Assembly (NCBI GenBank): GCA_033002965.1
Contig: JAURVB010014057.1
Coordinates: 1-64,000, forward strand
Reading direction: 5' to 3'
From: Piper betle
Taxonomy: Eukaryota > Streptophyta > Magnoliopsida > Piperales > Piperaceae
Length of the DNA: 64,000 bases
Shown: positions 21,765 to 31,595 of the stretch, in pieces
Position numbering within the stretch: position 1 is the first letter of the stretch
Layout: the number at the start of each line of letters is the position of its first letter
Program-made: the position numbers and the translations under genes
Notes under the pieces: generated by a model
Database searches by the model: none
What the model was told of the DNA's origin: nothing
What the model saw: only the letters and a program-made list of their open reading frames with translations

Positions 21765-23922
21765 TATAACACCCTAATTCGGCCAAAGGGACAGACTAGA
21801 TCTTGATTTTATAAATTAAAAGCTACTCTTTAAGCTATCACGTATAAACCTTACTAAAGCAGATCTCAACCCTCCAGGAAGCTTAAGACAAACTCCAAAC
21901 AGGATTTCATAGAATTTGTACAGAGTTCATATTATATAGGATGAATCTCACACTTAAGATTCTTATATGAGCACTTTGAGCCACAATAAAGGCAGAACCT
22001 CCCTTGTGACTAAGAAGGTGACTTTAAGAATGCGATGATCACTCTGAATTGTAGAAGAAGTGCACCCCCATTGTAGTTAAGAGGTTGGATGCTATGGCAT
22101 GCTCAATTTCTTATACTTAAGTGAAGTGATTAGATTAGATAACTTGATTACTTAATGCGGATGAGTGTAGTATGTTAAACAATGGGTGGTGGTTACCTGT
22201 GCCACATACGCCGCTAGTATAATTTAAACACAGAGGCATCTTCAGATGCTAGAGTATTAAACCCCAACACCCAGTCTTCGCATGGGTTCTTTACACAGTA
22301 AGACCTGTACGCTCCATCTGCCCACATTTCTATATACACACAGCTGCAATCAAATACGTTTCGTCTACCTGGATTAACTTGTTGTTTTGTTATGGAACTC
22401 TAGGGCTTATACACTCTGCACACAATCATTAGCCTTCTCCCAAAAGTGTAATTGCTCTATGATAATGTAAAAATGAAGTGATTAATGAATTATACACACG
22501 TACGCAAACAATATTGCATTAGAACTCGATCCAATAATACATAGCTCATGATAAGTTAGGCCTCATGCCCATAATATACAGTCATCCATACATGGCTCAA
22601 ATACATAGCCATAATACAGGGCCTCTGCCACCACCACCAAACCTCCTCCTGATCTGTCTGCCTAAGCTGGCCAATGTTAAGGTACTTCACCTACATATAA
22701 ATAGGAAAAAATGTTAGTAATCAACAAGTTGATTACTGATCTGAAATAACTACCGGTAATAGCAATACTGGCAAATGGGTATTCCGTTATCCACGGAAAA
22801 CTTAGAAAATATTAGAAAGACTCACATGGGTGGTAAGCAAAATAGCTTATTAAAAGAGTCAGTGCACAAGCACGATAAATATTCATACTCATAGACACAA
22901 ACTTACGCCTCCAAACCTCCATATAATAGCCATCATGGTACTTAGTTAGCTAATGAACGGTTAAGTTAGTGACAAAGATTTCGAAAATGTGTTGTGTTAC
23001 ATAGTACCCTCATACTTCACACTACCTAAAGGTTTGAAGAAGTTCTAATGTAATTCATAATATTTGTACAACTCTCTTATATTGTAAAATCGTAAACCCT
23101 CATACTTATACTTAGTAGGCTTGGGTAGGGACTTGTATAATAACATTACTAGGGCTTGCCTTTCGAAAACCCGACAATGTCGTCCTACGTCTAAAATACA
23201 AATAAACTCGACACTCAAAGACTCAAGAAGAGGAGAAGCAAGCAAAGTCCTATGGACCTTGATGACTGAAACTCCATATCCTAGATCAACGAGCTCATCT
23301 CGTGTATCCTAACACAAAGATGGAACTAAATTAGAATTAGATCACATTGGCACGCATATCAAGGCAAAACCTTTACGCATGCACAACTAATAAGACACCT
23401 AATTATCTTAATTATATGCTTAGTCAAGTGTTAAGCATCATTAGATGGCTTAATTATGGTTTAGGATTTCATGAAGACTTAGTTAGAAAGTCCCATTTCT
23501 AGGGTTTAATCATACAAGCTTTACCAGACGATTTTTTGGATGGGCCAAACGACGTCCAAATGGGCCAAATTTTGGACCAGTGGGCCTAACACTCTAAGGA
23601 TTGGATAGAAATTTTAGCAAGTATTGGCCCAAGGACCAACATCGTAAAAAAGGCCCACAAAGGTCATAAGGTGCTAAAAATAGTGTTCCTAGACTGCTCA
23701 CCAAACTTGCTAAGGGCCGTTCATGGGCTTGAAGACTCTATTTGGGCCTGGTCTACTGGGTGTAGATAGCCAACAACGTGGGCTTAAGTCCAGTATGATT
23801 TCAAGTACAAAATCCAAGTGGTTAGGCCTGAGTAGACTCAGAAATAAGGGACATCGGCTAGGTCATTTCTAAAGTTGGGTGGATCTATTGGGCTTGGAAA
23901 ACTCCTAACTCTTAACCACTAA
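21765..23922 (-). mobile_element. Tekay-related LTR, minus orientation, far end unresolved
   Basis: On the minus strand it ends GGGTGTTATA at 21765. The block 22680-22780 is the counterpart of 32270-32350 (acceptor-like cassette followed by the gttattt...ccag text), which fixes the orientation. A CTACATATAAATAGG string lies at about 22692. The 5' end of the LTR is not recognisable; the sequence is interrupted at 23922 by another LTR insertion. Repeated GGGCC-containing phrases at 23540-23890 are unexplained. Confidence 0.5.
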
Positions 23923-24289
23923 TGTAAAGACCATGAAAAAAAAAAAATTTGGACACAGACGCAGTTCAGAAAGGACCGAACATGTTATATTTTTTTACCT
24001 GGTTAATTCTACTCGGTTAATTATTTACCCATTTTATTATTTACCTGGTTAAATGAAATACGGGTGTAGAGGTGTTTTCACATACCCTAGCCGTCATTTT
24101 CATTTTTATAAATTTGGAAAGGGGACATCATTTTTCACATACGGGTGTAAGGGCGTCTTCCTCACCTTAGCCACCTAGTTCTCTTCTTCCTTATCGGGGC
24201 TTCTTCCTTTCTTGCGTATCCTTCTTATCTCCCTATTCTTAGTTTGCATGCATGTTCTTTTTAATTGATAGATGCTTGTTAATCATGTA

Positions 24290-25120
24290 ACTAAAGTCTT
24301 AAATCAACAAGAAAGAAAAGAACTAAACTAAACTGGAAAATTGAAATCCCGTCCATGGCCGACGGGTGCAAATTGTTGGCCAGATGGGCAACTGTAAACA
24401 AGTTTGCAAGGCTTCGCCTCACACCTCCGACGACCCTTCTAGTTGTTGGGTCGAAGGGATGGCTTGCCATGTCCCTGTTTTCCGGTGGGTGGCGGAATTG
24501 CACCTGTGAGGGGGCAGAGTTGCAAGGGTGACGGAAGTGGCAACGTTCTGCTGCAATTGATGCTGTAATGGAAGCTTCAAAGGGGTAAACACCGGTTGTG
24601 CTTCTTCGACAGCATCATGGGTTCCATCACAGTAGTATAGGCCGCCGGAACAATCCACTACAGACCACCTTCTTGCCGGAATTGATGGCAGCGACGTGCA
24701 GAAGTGGGGAGGACGACCATACTCCATGCAACGTCCAAAGGTGGCTGATACTTACTGTTTTGAGGCCGGCCAGAGGTCGTGGAACATCTGAATTGGAGCA
24801 AGGTGCAAGAAAGGAGGGGTCTTGAGGCTAGGAGATGAAGACCAGGCCAGGCCAGGAGTTGGGCGCCATGGTGCAGCACATGGTCGTCTTGGTTAACTGC
24901 TATAAAACACGTACTTTAGGCTTCCCATTGGTTGCTGGAGAAGGTTAAAGTTGAGGGAGGACGTGATTCTGGGTTTGGGTGCCAAGAAAAGGGGTGGAGA
25001 AGAAGGGCGCGGTCTGGTTTTGGTGCAGAGAAGAGTGGCAACGGGAAGAAGAAGAAGAAGAAGAAGGGTGGCAGTTTTGTAAATATGGATTGACTCGATA
25101 CCGACTCGAGTTAAAAAATA
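24290..25120 (-). other. GC-rich block plus (GAA)n, possibly a nested LTR piece
   Basis: A GC-rich segment with short open frames on both strands, a (GAA)7 run at 25044-25064 and then the GACTCGATACCGACTCGAG motif at 25091-25109. In reverse this is the order seen in the Tekay LTR at 33600-34250. None of the frames (up to 102 codons) resembles a known protein. Confidence 0.4.
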
Positions 25121-25890
25121 ATATTAACTTGTAATAAATCTTTAAAAATAATTATTTAAATGGGTTATGGGTTAAAGTTACTAAATTAATTAATTATTGT
25201 ACGAAATCGCTACAAGTAATAAAAAAATACGGTAATGATAAATGGTCGATAATTAATCAGCACAACAAGCGATTAAATTAAATCAGAGGGTTTAAGTAAT
25301 TAATAAAATAAAGATTTTACCTTTACCATATTAAATTTAATATTAGGTAAATAAAGTGATTATTTTAATAACAAGTTAGTAATGTAGAAAATAAGTTATT
25401 AAACTATAGTCGGGTAGAAATCACTCGTGTCGAAGCAAAATAGCATAATGAAAATAAATAAAGTTCGAAACTTTATAGAGTCGAATAAATTAAAATAATT
25501 GTATTAATAATATTTATGAATTAAAATAATAAAAATTATTTTAAATAATTTAATTGAACAACTTAATTAATTAAATTGTTGTAAATAATAGTAGCGATTA
25601 AAAATTATAACCATCAATTAAATACTGTTTATTAGTAATAATTATTTTATCAATTGTTAGGTATTATCTATGATTTAGATAATTAATTTAACATGTAAAG
25701 TAGGACTTAAATGATTAAATGACAAGAATAATTTAATATTTAATATTGTTGAATTTTAATAGTGATATATATATTAGTCATTTAGTTGCATGCATTCCTA
25801 CTCGAATAAAATTATACTTATGTATAATTTTATGTTCTCTTTCAGATTAGGATCATTGCTCGCAACTACGAGTTCGAAATATCTAGGTCC

Positions 25891-26170
25891 GTATAATTAT
25901 TTGAAATGTTGTACTTTCCTTTGTTGGCAACCCTGGTCGGCCTGAGCCCAGATTTGACCACCATGCGTTGTGACGCAATTGGGGTCAAGGAATTGACTCA
26001 GTCCGACACGGGGCCGCACCTTTAAAATTATTATGTGTGTTCGTATAATTATTTGAAATGTTATATTGTCCGTATAATTATTTGTAATGTTGTATTCTCC
26101 GTATAATTATTTGAAATTTTATATTTTTCCAAACCGATATAACTATATGAAATGTTGTATTTTCCCAAAT
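25891..26170. repeat. ~30-bp minisatellite, about five units
   Basis: CCGTATAATTATTTGAAATG and close variants recur at 25891, 26039, 26069, 26099 and (degenerate) 26138. Three of these are directly tandem at a 30-bp period. The unit matches the single gtataattacttgagattt block of the family C LTRs, so it grew from a normal LTR segment. Confidence 0.8.
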
Positions 26171-26189
26171 AAGTAGCCTTTGTCGGCAC

Positions 26190-26790
26190 TAATCTCAGAA
26201 TGAGCTGGGAGATGATTTTTGATCTCAGAATGAATTAGGAGACCATGACTAATCTCAAAATGAATTGGGAGACCACCTAATCTCAGAATGAGTTCGGAGA
26301 CGTTTTCTAATCTCAGAATGAGCTCGAAGACGTTTTCTAATCTCAAAATGAACTGGGAGACCATGACTAATCTCAAAATGAATTGGGAGACCACCTAATC
26401 TCAGAATGACTTGGGAGACAATTTCTAATCTCAGAATGAGCTGGGAGACCATACTAATCTCAAAATGAATTGGAGACCACCTAATCTCAGAATGAGCTGG
26501 GAGACAATTTCTAATCTCAGAATGAACTGGGAAACGTTGACAAATCTCAAAATGAATTGGGAGACCACCTAATCTCAGAATGAGCTAGGAGACGATTTCT
26601 AATCTCAGAATGAACTGGGAGACCATGACTAATCTCAAAATGAATTGGGAGACCACTTAATCTTAGAATGAGCTGGGAGATGTTTTCTAATCTCAAAATG
26701 AGTTGGGAGATGACTTTTACTAATCTCAGAATGACCTGAGAGACAAATTACTAATCTCAGAATGACCTGAGAGATAATTACTAAAAGACT
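26190..26790. repeat. ~29-bp minisatellite with three-unit higher-order pattern
   Basis: About 20 copies of TAATCTCAGAATGAGCTGGG plus a variable tail are arranged in tandem. The tails fall into three types: A (gacgatttc-like), B (gaccatgac) and C (gaccacc). The order along the array is mostly A-B-C repeated, about 87 bp per triplet. Minus-strand frames across it read as leucine/isoleucine-rich repeats, only because the unit lacks stops there. Confidence 0.9.
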
Positions 26791-27209
26791 TGTGAAAATA
26801 ATAATAAAGAAAAACGGGTGAAATGATAATAGGGATTTTATTGACTTATTTCATTTAATTATGTGGCTTAGTGGTTTTATCACTAACGCGAAATTGCCTC
26901 CATAGGTGAGCAGCTTTGGACTAAAGAATAGAAGTGTGGTTGGTGGTTCTTTTACCAACCTAGGTATGGTGAATCGATAATAAAGTTGGACTTCCTTATA
27001 ATTTTCTTGTGTTATAAATGTGGCCATGGGAAACGGTCTGAGACTGGGGGACGGTTATTTTAAATTTTAGAGAACATGATTTATTGTTATGATTCATATT
27101 ATATGTTGCGAGACATATTTCCTATATTTCAGTTCATGTTCTGGAATATTACCGTTACATCAATTATATTTTTAAGTAACACCCGGTCTGGTTCGGGCAG
27201 GTCGTTATA
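26791..27209. other. End of the family C-like LTR
   Basis: Non-repetitive tail of the solo LTR after the minisatellite, with the conserved ttattgacttatttcat and ggcttagtggttttatcac blocks and the terminal GGTCGTTATA. No gene is present. Confidence 0.6.
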
Positions 27210-27215
27210 ACTAAG

Positions 27216-27374
27216 TGTAAGACCCCAATCCAATTTACTCTCAACCCGGACGAGATTTGTTACGAAGGATCGAACTACTCGTAAACCGATTAATTTGGCT
27301 GACCCAAAACCTGAACGGCTAGGACATAACCCTCTCAACGTCTCAAGATGGAGCATGCCACTAATGCGCAAACA
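27216..27374 (-). mobile_element. Short end fragment of Tekay LTR A
   Basis: It matches the first 150 bp (plus-strand view) of the LTR at 31596 almost base for base, from TGTAAGACCCCAATCC to aatgcgcaaac. It is then fused directly to integrase-coding sequence. A deletion has removed the rest of the 3' LTR, the polypurine tract and the integrase C-terminus of this copy. Confidence 0.85.
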
Positions 27375-28427
27375 TCCTAAGAAAACCTCATTCTCTTTTT
27401 AATCTGCATAACCACATCCTGTGTCTGTTGAACCATCTCTGGTCCAACTATCATCGGCTCACTGCCCTATACCCAACACACTGGGGATCTACACGGCCTA
27501 CCATATAGCACTTCAAATGGTGCCATTCCAATACTAGCCTAGTAACTGTTGTTGTAGCAAATTCCACCAAAGGCAAATGCTCTGCCCAATCGCCTCCAAA
27601 ATCTAGCATAAAGACCCTGAGCAAATCCTTAAGAATCTAAATAATTCTTTTGGACTACCCATCTGCCTGAGGGTGGAAAGCAGTATTGAACTTCGACTCT
27701 GTGCCCATGGCTGCCTGAAAAGCTCTCCAAAAATGGGATGTAAACCGTGGGTCTTTGTTTGAGATGATCTCCAACGGGACTCCTTGCAGTCGTACTATCT
27801 CATCCCGATACAAGGTCGCCAAAGTGGATAATGGGTAATCTATTCTAATAGGGATAAAATGGGCAGACTTCGTTAGTCGATCCACAATTACCCATACTAC
27901 ATCTCTCTGCTAGTGATTCTTAGGCAGACCGACTATAAAATCATAAGCTATACTCTCCCACTTCCACTCTGGGGTCTTCTGTGGCTGTATGGTCTCACCA
28001 GGGCGCATGTGTTCAACCTTCACCTGTTGACAAACTAAACACCTGGCTATGGTGTCAAAAACCTCTCTCTTCAGTCCTGGCCACCAATAGGAATGTCGAA
28101 CATCGTGATACATCTTCACTCTACCCAGATGCACTGTGCACCTCGAGGTGTGGGCATCGTGAAGAATGGTCCTACAAAGTCCGGGATACCCAATGATGTC
28201 CGGAACGAAAAGACGTCCTCTCAATCTAACTAGTCCATGTACATCCCTGACCAAATCTCTGTGAACTCCCTGCTCTAACCATTGAGCCAATTGTTTGTCC
28301 TCATTCTGTGTAGCTCTAATCTGTTCAAAAATACTCGGCTGAATCGAAAGCCTAGCAATCAGTCCAACTAACTGCCTCTGGCATGTATCAATTGGAGTCA
28401 CTAAAACTACTGCCATCCCCACTGAGT
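27375..28427 (-). pseudogene. pol: Tekay chromovirus integrase, broken
   Basis: The intact frame 27910-28422 holds the zinc-binding domain: H-x-H with VHLGRVKMYHDVRHSYWWPG and CLVCQQVKVEHMRPG. It is followed by the start of the core (EWKWESIAYDFIVGLP, with the first catalytic Asp). The frame 27655-27885 continues the core from MDRLTKSAHF to FHPQADG. The second catalytic Asp position reads SNKD rather than SDRD. Just after HPQADG a stop replaces Gln, and the catalytic Glu position reads Lys. The leftmost part (27375-27560) is integrase C-terminal sequence cut by the deletion. It acted in nuclear integration of the element cDNA and cannot be active now. Confidence 0.85.
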
Positions 28428-28432
28428 CTCGA

Positions 28433-28964
28433 TGTGAGATCCCTCAACTTAGTCCCACATTTAATACCTACTGGGAGAAGATCCTGTTTATAAGTGGGAA
28501 TGGACTATAGATCTTTAACTTGGGTTAACCATTTTAAAGAAATGACTTAGGCCCATTACGTTGCACTTTGGGCCAAATTGTTATAGGTGGTATCAGAGCA
28601 ACTTGGTTACGTGTTAGATGGTGGGCTGGACTAGGGACGTTGGCTAGGCTGCCCGTCACGGGCCGGAAAGGTCTTGGGCTGGGGCTAGCAACGGGCTAGA
28701 CTAGGGACGTTGGCTAGGCTTCTAGTCACAGGCCAGAAAGGTCATGAGTTGGGGCTAGCAACGGGCCAAGTATAGGCATTTCGGGGACGAAATTTTCTAA
28801 GGTGGGTGGATTGTGATATCCCTCAACTTAGTCCCACATCTAATATCTACTGGGAGAAGATCTTGTTTATAAATGAGAATGGACTATAGATCTTTAACTT
28901 GGGTTAACCATTTTAAAGAAATGACTTAGGCCTATTACATTGCACTTTGGGCTGGGTCGTTACA
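28433..28964 (+). mobile_element. Complete TRIM element with perfect 5-bp target duplication
   Basis: CTCGA flanks both ends (28428-28432 and 28965-28969). The LTRs are 28433-28585 and 28812-28964, 153 bp each, and start TGTGAGATCC or TGTGATATCC. The primer site TGGTATCAGAGCA (initiator tRNA-Met type) is at 28588-28600 and the polypurine tract GGTGGGTGGAT at 28801-28811. The 226-bp internal region has no reading frame and consists largely of two copies of a 70-bp GC-rich unit. It entered the junction between RNase H and integrase of the older chromovirus, in the opposite orientation to it. The LTRs differ at about 14 of 153 positions by eye, clustered near the 3' end. Confidence 0.95.
28622..28770 (+). 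repeat. Two tandem 70-bp units inside the TRIM
   Basis: Both copies run from gggctggactagggacgttg or gggctagactagggacgttg to ggggctagcaac. They share the GTCAC-GGCC-GAAAGGTC core and differ at a handful of positions. Confidence 0.85.
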
Positions 28965-28969
28965 CTCGA

Positions 28970-29480
28970 ACTGGCCTCCTACTCAAGGCGTCTACTACTA
29001 CATTCGCCTTGCCCTCATGATATGAGATATCGATCTCATAATCAGACTTTAACTCCAACCATCTCGTCTGTCGGTTGTTCAAATCCTTCTGTGTGAAGAT
29101 ATACTTTAGACTTTTGTGATCAGTCAAAAGTGGAAAGGAAGTCCCATAGAAGTAATGTCTCCATATTCTGACTTTAGACTTTTGTGATCAGTCAAAAGTG
29201 GAAAGGAAGTCCCATAAAAGTAATGTCTCCATATTCTGAGGGCAAAAACCACTGCTGCAAGTTCCAAATCGTGAGTAAGGTAGTTACGCTCATGCACCTT
29301 TAGCTGACGAGATGCATATGCGATAACCTTATCTCTCTGCATCAAAATACAACCAAGGCCAATTCCTGAGGCATCTGTGTAGACTACAAAGTCATCATGC
29401 CCCTCTGGTAATGTGAGAACCAGCGCTAAAGTGAATCTCTCCTTCAGCGTCCTAAAACTCTGCTCACACTCGTGAGTCTA
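28970..29480 (-). pseudogene. pol: Chromovirus RNase H with internal duplication
   Basis: Read leftwards, the RNase H core is visible as [37 protein letters not shown] and TDHKSL. The tether [20 protein letters not shown] follows, next to the TRIM insertion. This arrangement of RT-RNase H and integrase is that of Ty3/gypsy elements. A 68-bp tandem duplication (29103-29170 and 29171-29238) repeats the TDHKSL coding text and shifts the frame, so this copy cannot give a working enzyme. Confidence 0.85.
29103..29238. repeat. 68-bp tandem duplication in RNase H
   Basis: The text starting actttagacttttgtgatca occurs at 29103 and 29171 with only one internal difference (tagaag or taaaag). The unit length is not a multiple of three. 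The near identity suggests it is much younger than the element. Confidence 0.9.
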
Positions 29481-30345
29481 TACAAAGTGTTTGTCCTTCC
29501 TAGTCAGCTGTGTGAGAGGAGCTGCTATGGAGGAAAACTTTGTATGGAACGACGGTAATACCCTACTAGACCAAGAAAACTCCGTATCTCGGAAGGTGTT
29601 CTCGGTTGTCCCCATTGTATAACTGCCTCTATCTTCACTGGATCCACTAAAATCCCTGTTGTTGATATAATTTACCCTAAGAAGTTGACCTCTAAGAGTC
29701 AAAAGTCACACTTCTGCAAATTCTCCATACAATCCGTGCTCCCTTAGGGTTTGTAGCACCATACAGAGATGCTGCTCATGTTCGTCTCTCGATGAAGAAT
29801 ACACCAAGATGTCGTCCACAAAGTCTATCACAAATTGACCCAAAAGGGACTGAACGCTTTGCTCATTAGGTCCATGAATGCTGCTGGGGCATTTGTCAAT
29901 CCGAAGGGCATGACCAAAAATTCATAGTGTCCATACCTCATTCTAAATGCAGTCTTCGGAATATCCTCTGCTCTAATCCTCAACTGGAGGTAGCCGGATC
30001 TCAAGTCAATCTTCGAAAAGACCGTTGCTGAGCTCAACTGGTCAAATAGATCATCAATGTGAGGAAGAGGGTATCTGTTCTTAATGGTTACATGGTTTGG
30101 CATCCTATAGTTGATGCACAAACGCATGCTTCCATCTTTCTTCTTCACAAAAACACCGGTGCTGCCCATGGTGACACGCTCGGTCGGATAAAACCCTGAT
30201 CCAATAGTGTCTGCAATTGCTCCTTGAGCTCTTAAAGTTCTAGTGGTGCCATCCTATACGGGGTTCTAGAGATGGGTGTTGTCCTTGGCATCAAATCTAT
30301 AGCAAATTTGACCTCTCTCTTCGGTAGCAATCCGGTGATCTCATC
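29481..30345 (-). pseudogene. pol: Chromovirus reverse transcriptase, frameshifted
   Basis: The intact frame 29828-30169 carries [20 protein letters not shown], the palm motif [14 protein letters not shown] and [20 protein letters not shown] frameshift at about 29830 separates it from the catalytic FVDD box ([13 protein letters not shown], about 29790-29830), which is still complete. The thumb and connection follow (29478-29702, with GQPRTPSEIRSFLGL-like text in a shifted frame). Upstream, about 30240-30345, the linker [20 protein letters not shown] is readable. Best fit is the Tekay/Del chromovirus lineage. Confidence 0.85.
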
Positions 30346-31418
30346 TAAAAAGACATTTGCAACCTCCCTGACAACTGGAATCAACTCAACACTGAGATTG
30401 TCCCCTGAGCCATTCTATTCCGCCAACACCAAAGCCACCATCAACAACTCACAAGCCCTGTCCAACTGTCTCACTGCATTTTGATAGGAGATTCAGCCTT
30501 TCTCTCTATTTCTACCCTGACCATGAAAAAGAAAAGGCACCTTCTGTGTCAAAAAGTCACCATCTTCTTCCGATAATCTATTAGAGCTCCCTACTTGGAC
30601 ATTCAATCCATCCCGAAGATCACTTCGAACTCTGTCATCTTGTCATGACAGTTGTGTCCACTAATGCCTCCTCAATTGTGGCTGCATACATCCTCACCGG
30701 CTGTTCCATTAGGCATGCCATGCTCTTAAACATGCCAATCGCTGATGAAATCCATAAGAAAACCTCTTCTGCATCTAGCTTCCCTAGGAAAGAGTGCCCT
30801 CCATTTTTCACAAATTGTTCATACTGCTAGAATCTACCATCTCTTACGTCTACAGATCTATTTGAGCCCTAGCCTATCTCAAATTGTGGTAACGGTGACA
30901 CTGCCACAGCCGGTATACTACTCCTTGCTGTTTGCCCACTACTAGCTCCAAGGGGTCCACTATCATGAATGCCCATCCCAGTCTGAAGAGGAGCAATCAG
31001 GGGAGCTATAGGGATGGTCCCCTGCTGTGCTGATGGAGGAGGAAGCGGCGACGGGTAGCCCATGGGAGAAGCCGCCTCTCCTCGTACTCCGTCATCTCCT
31101 AACGGCCTCTTCTCAACTCGGGCTATAGAGAGGGCTATCTGACAAAGCTCTCTCCTGAACTCTTCCTGGCTTTCTTGTGTATGCCTCTGTGTCTCTACTA
31201 ATTAGGTAATGATTGCATCTCTCTCAGTCTGGTGACTACGAGAACTTACAGTGGCTAGGCGAGGCACGCACATTGGCTTCTCCTGACGGTGGTTGAGCTC
31301 TCAGCCTACTAGATGCTGTCTCGCTGGGTGCACGACTAGGACTAGTATTCCTGGGAGGAGAAGGAGATGGATCCCTGGTCTGAGTCCTGTGAGTTGCTCT
31401 AACCATGGTGACTGACAC
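30346..31418 (-). pseudogene. gag: Chromovirus gag and protease remnant
   Basis: The likely start is the ATG at 31416-31418 (or the MVRATHR methionine four codons on), 160 bases after the primer site. The N-terminus is rich in Pro, Ser and Arg (31236-31418), and continues in other frames through 30869-31063. Around 30700-30830 the gag core reads LDAEEVFLWISSAIGMFKSM. Directly after it, at about 30660, the sequence jumps to the C-terminal part of the protease region (FEVIFGMDW-like text), so the CCHC knuckle and protease active site are deleted. Confidence 0.75.
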
Positions 31419-31578
31419 TCACTAATCAAACATGTGCACACTGTCATTCAACTACATGGTGAGAAATCTGTAAACTGAAACAAGTAAATCAAGAAAACAT
31501 ACATACCGGCTTGACTCGGAGTAGCTTTGCACACACATGACCTGTAATGGTATCTTCCATCTTAATCGATCAAGAGTT

Positions 31579-31591
31579 GGCTCTGATACCA
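31579..31591 (-). promoter_or_regulatory. Primer-binding site, Tekay element A
   Basis: On the minus strand TGGTATCAGAGCC, five bases from the LTR end. It is the initiator tRNA-Met primer site normal for chromoviruses. Confidence 0.9.
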
Positions 31592-31595
31592 ATCT

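Larger units (their letters stand above)
23923..27209 (+). mobile_element. Large solo LTR (family C relative) with ACTAA duplication
   Basis: It begins TGTAAAGACC (23923) and ends GGCAGGTCGTTATA (27209). ACTAA stands on both sides (23918-23922 and 27210-27214). The right half has the same order of blocks as the family C LTR at 38557-39795: aggatcattgct, gtataattatttga, ggtcggcctgagccc, cttagtggttttatcac and attgcctccataggtg. The left half (24290-25120) contains a GC-rich block and a GACTCGA...CGAGTT motif in opposite sense, so a piece of another LTR may be nested in it. Two minisatellites lie inside. Confidence 0.65.

Noticed and set aside
26143..26452. Repeat-containing minus-strand frames that look like leucine-rich repeats
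   Set aside because: They are the translation of the minisatellite. Unit length varies between 27 and 33 bp, so the frame is not kept along the array.
26190..26790. Regular ~29-bp repeats, considered as a CRISPR array
   Set aside because: There are no unique spacers between units, they are directly tandem and degenerate, and the context is a plant LTR.
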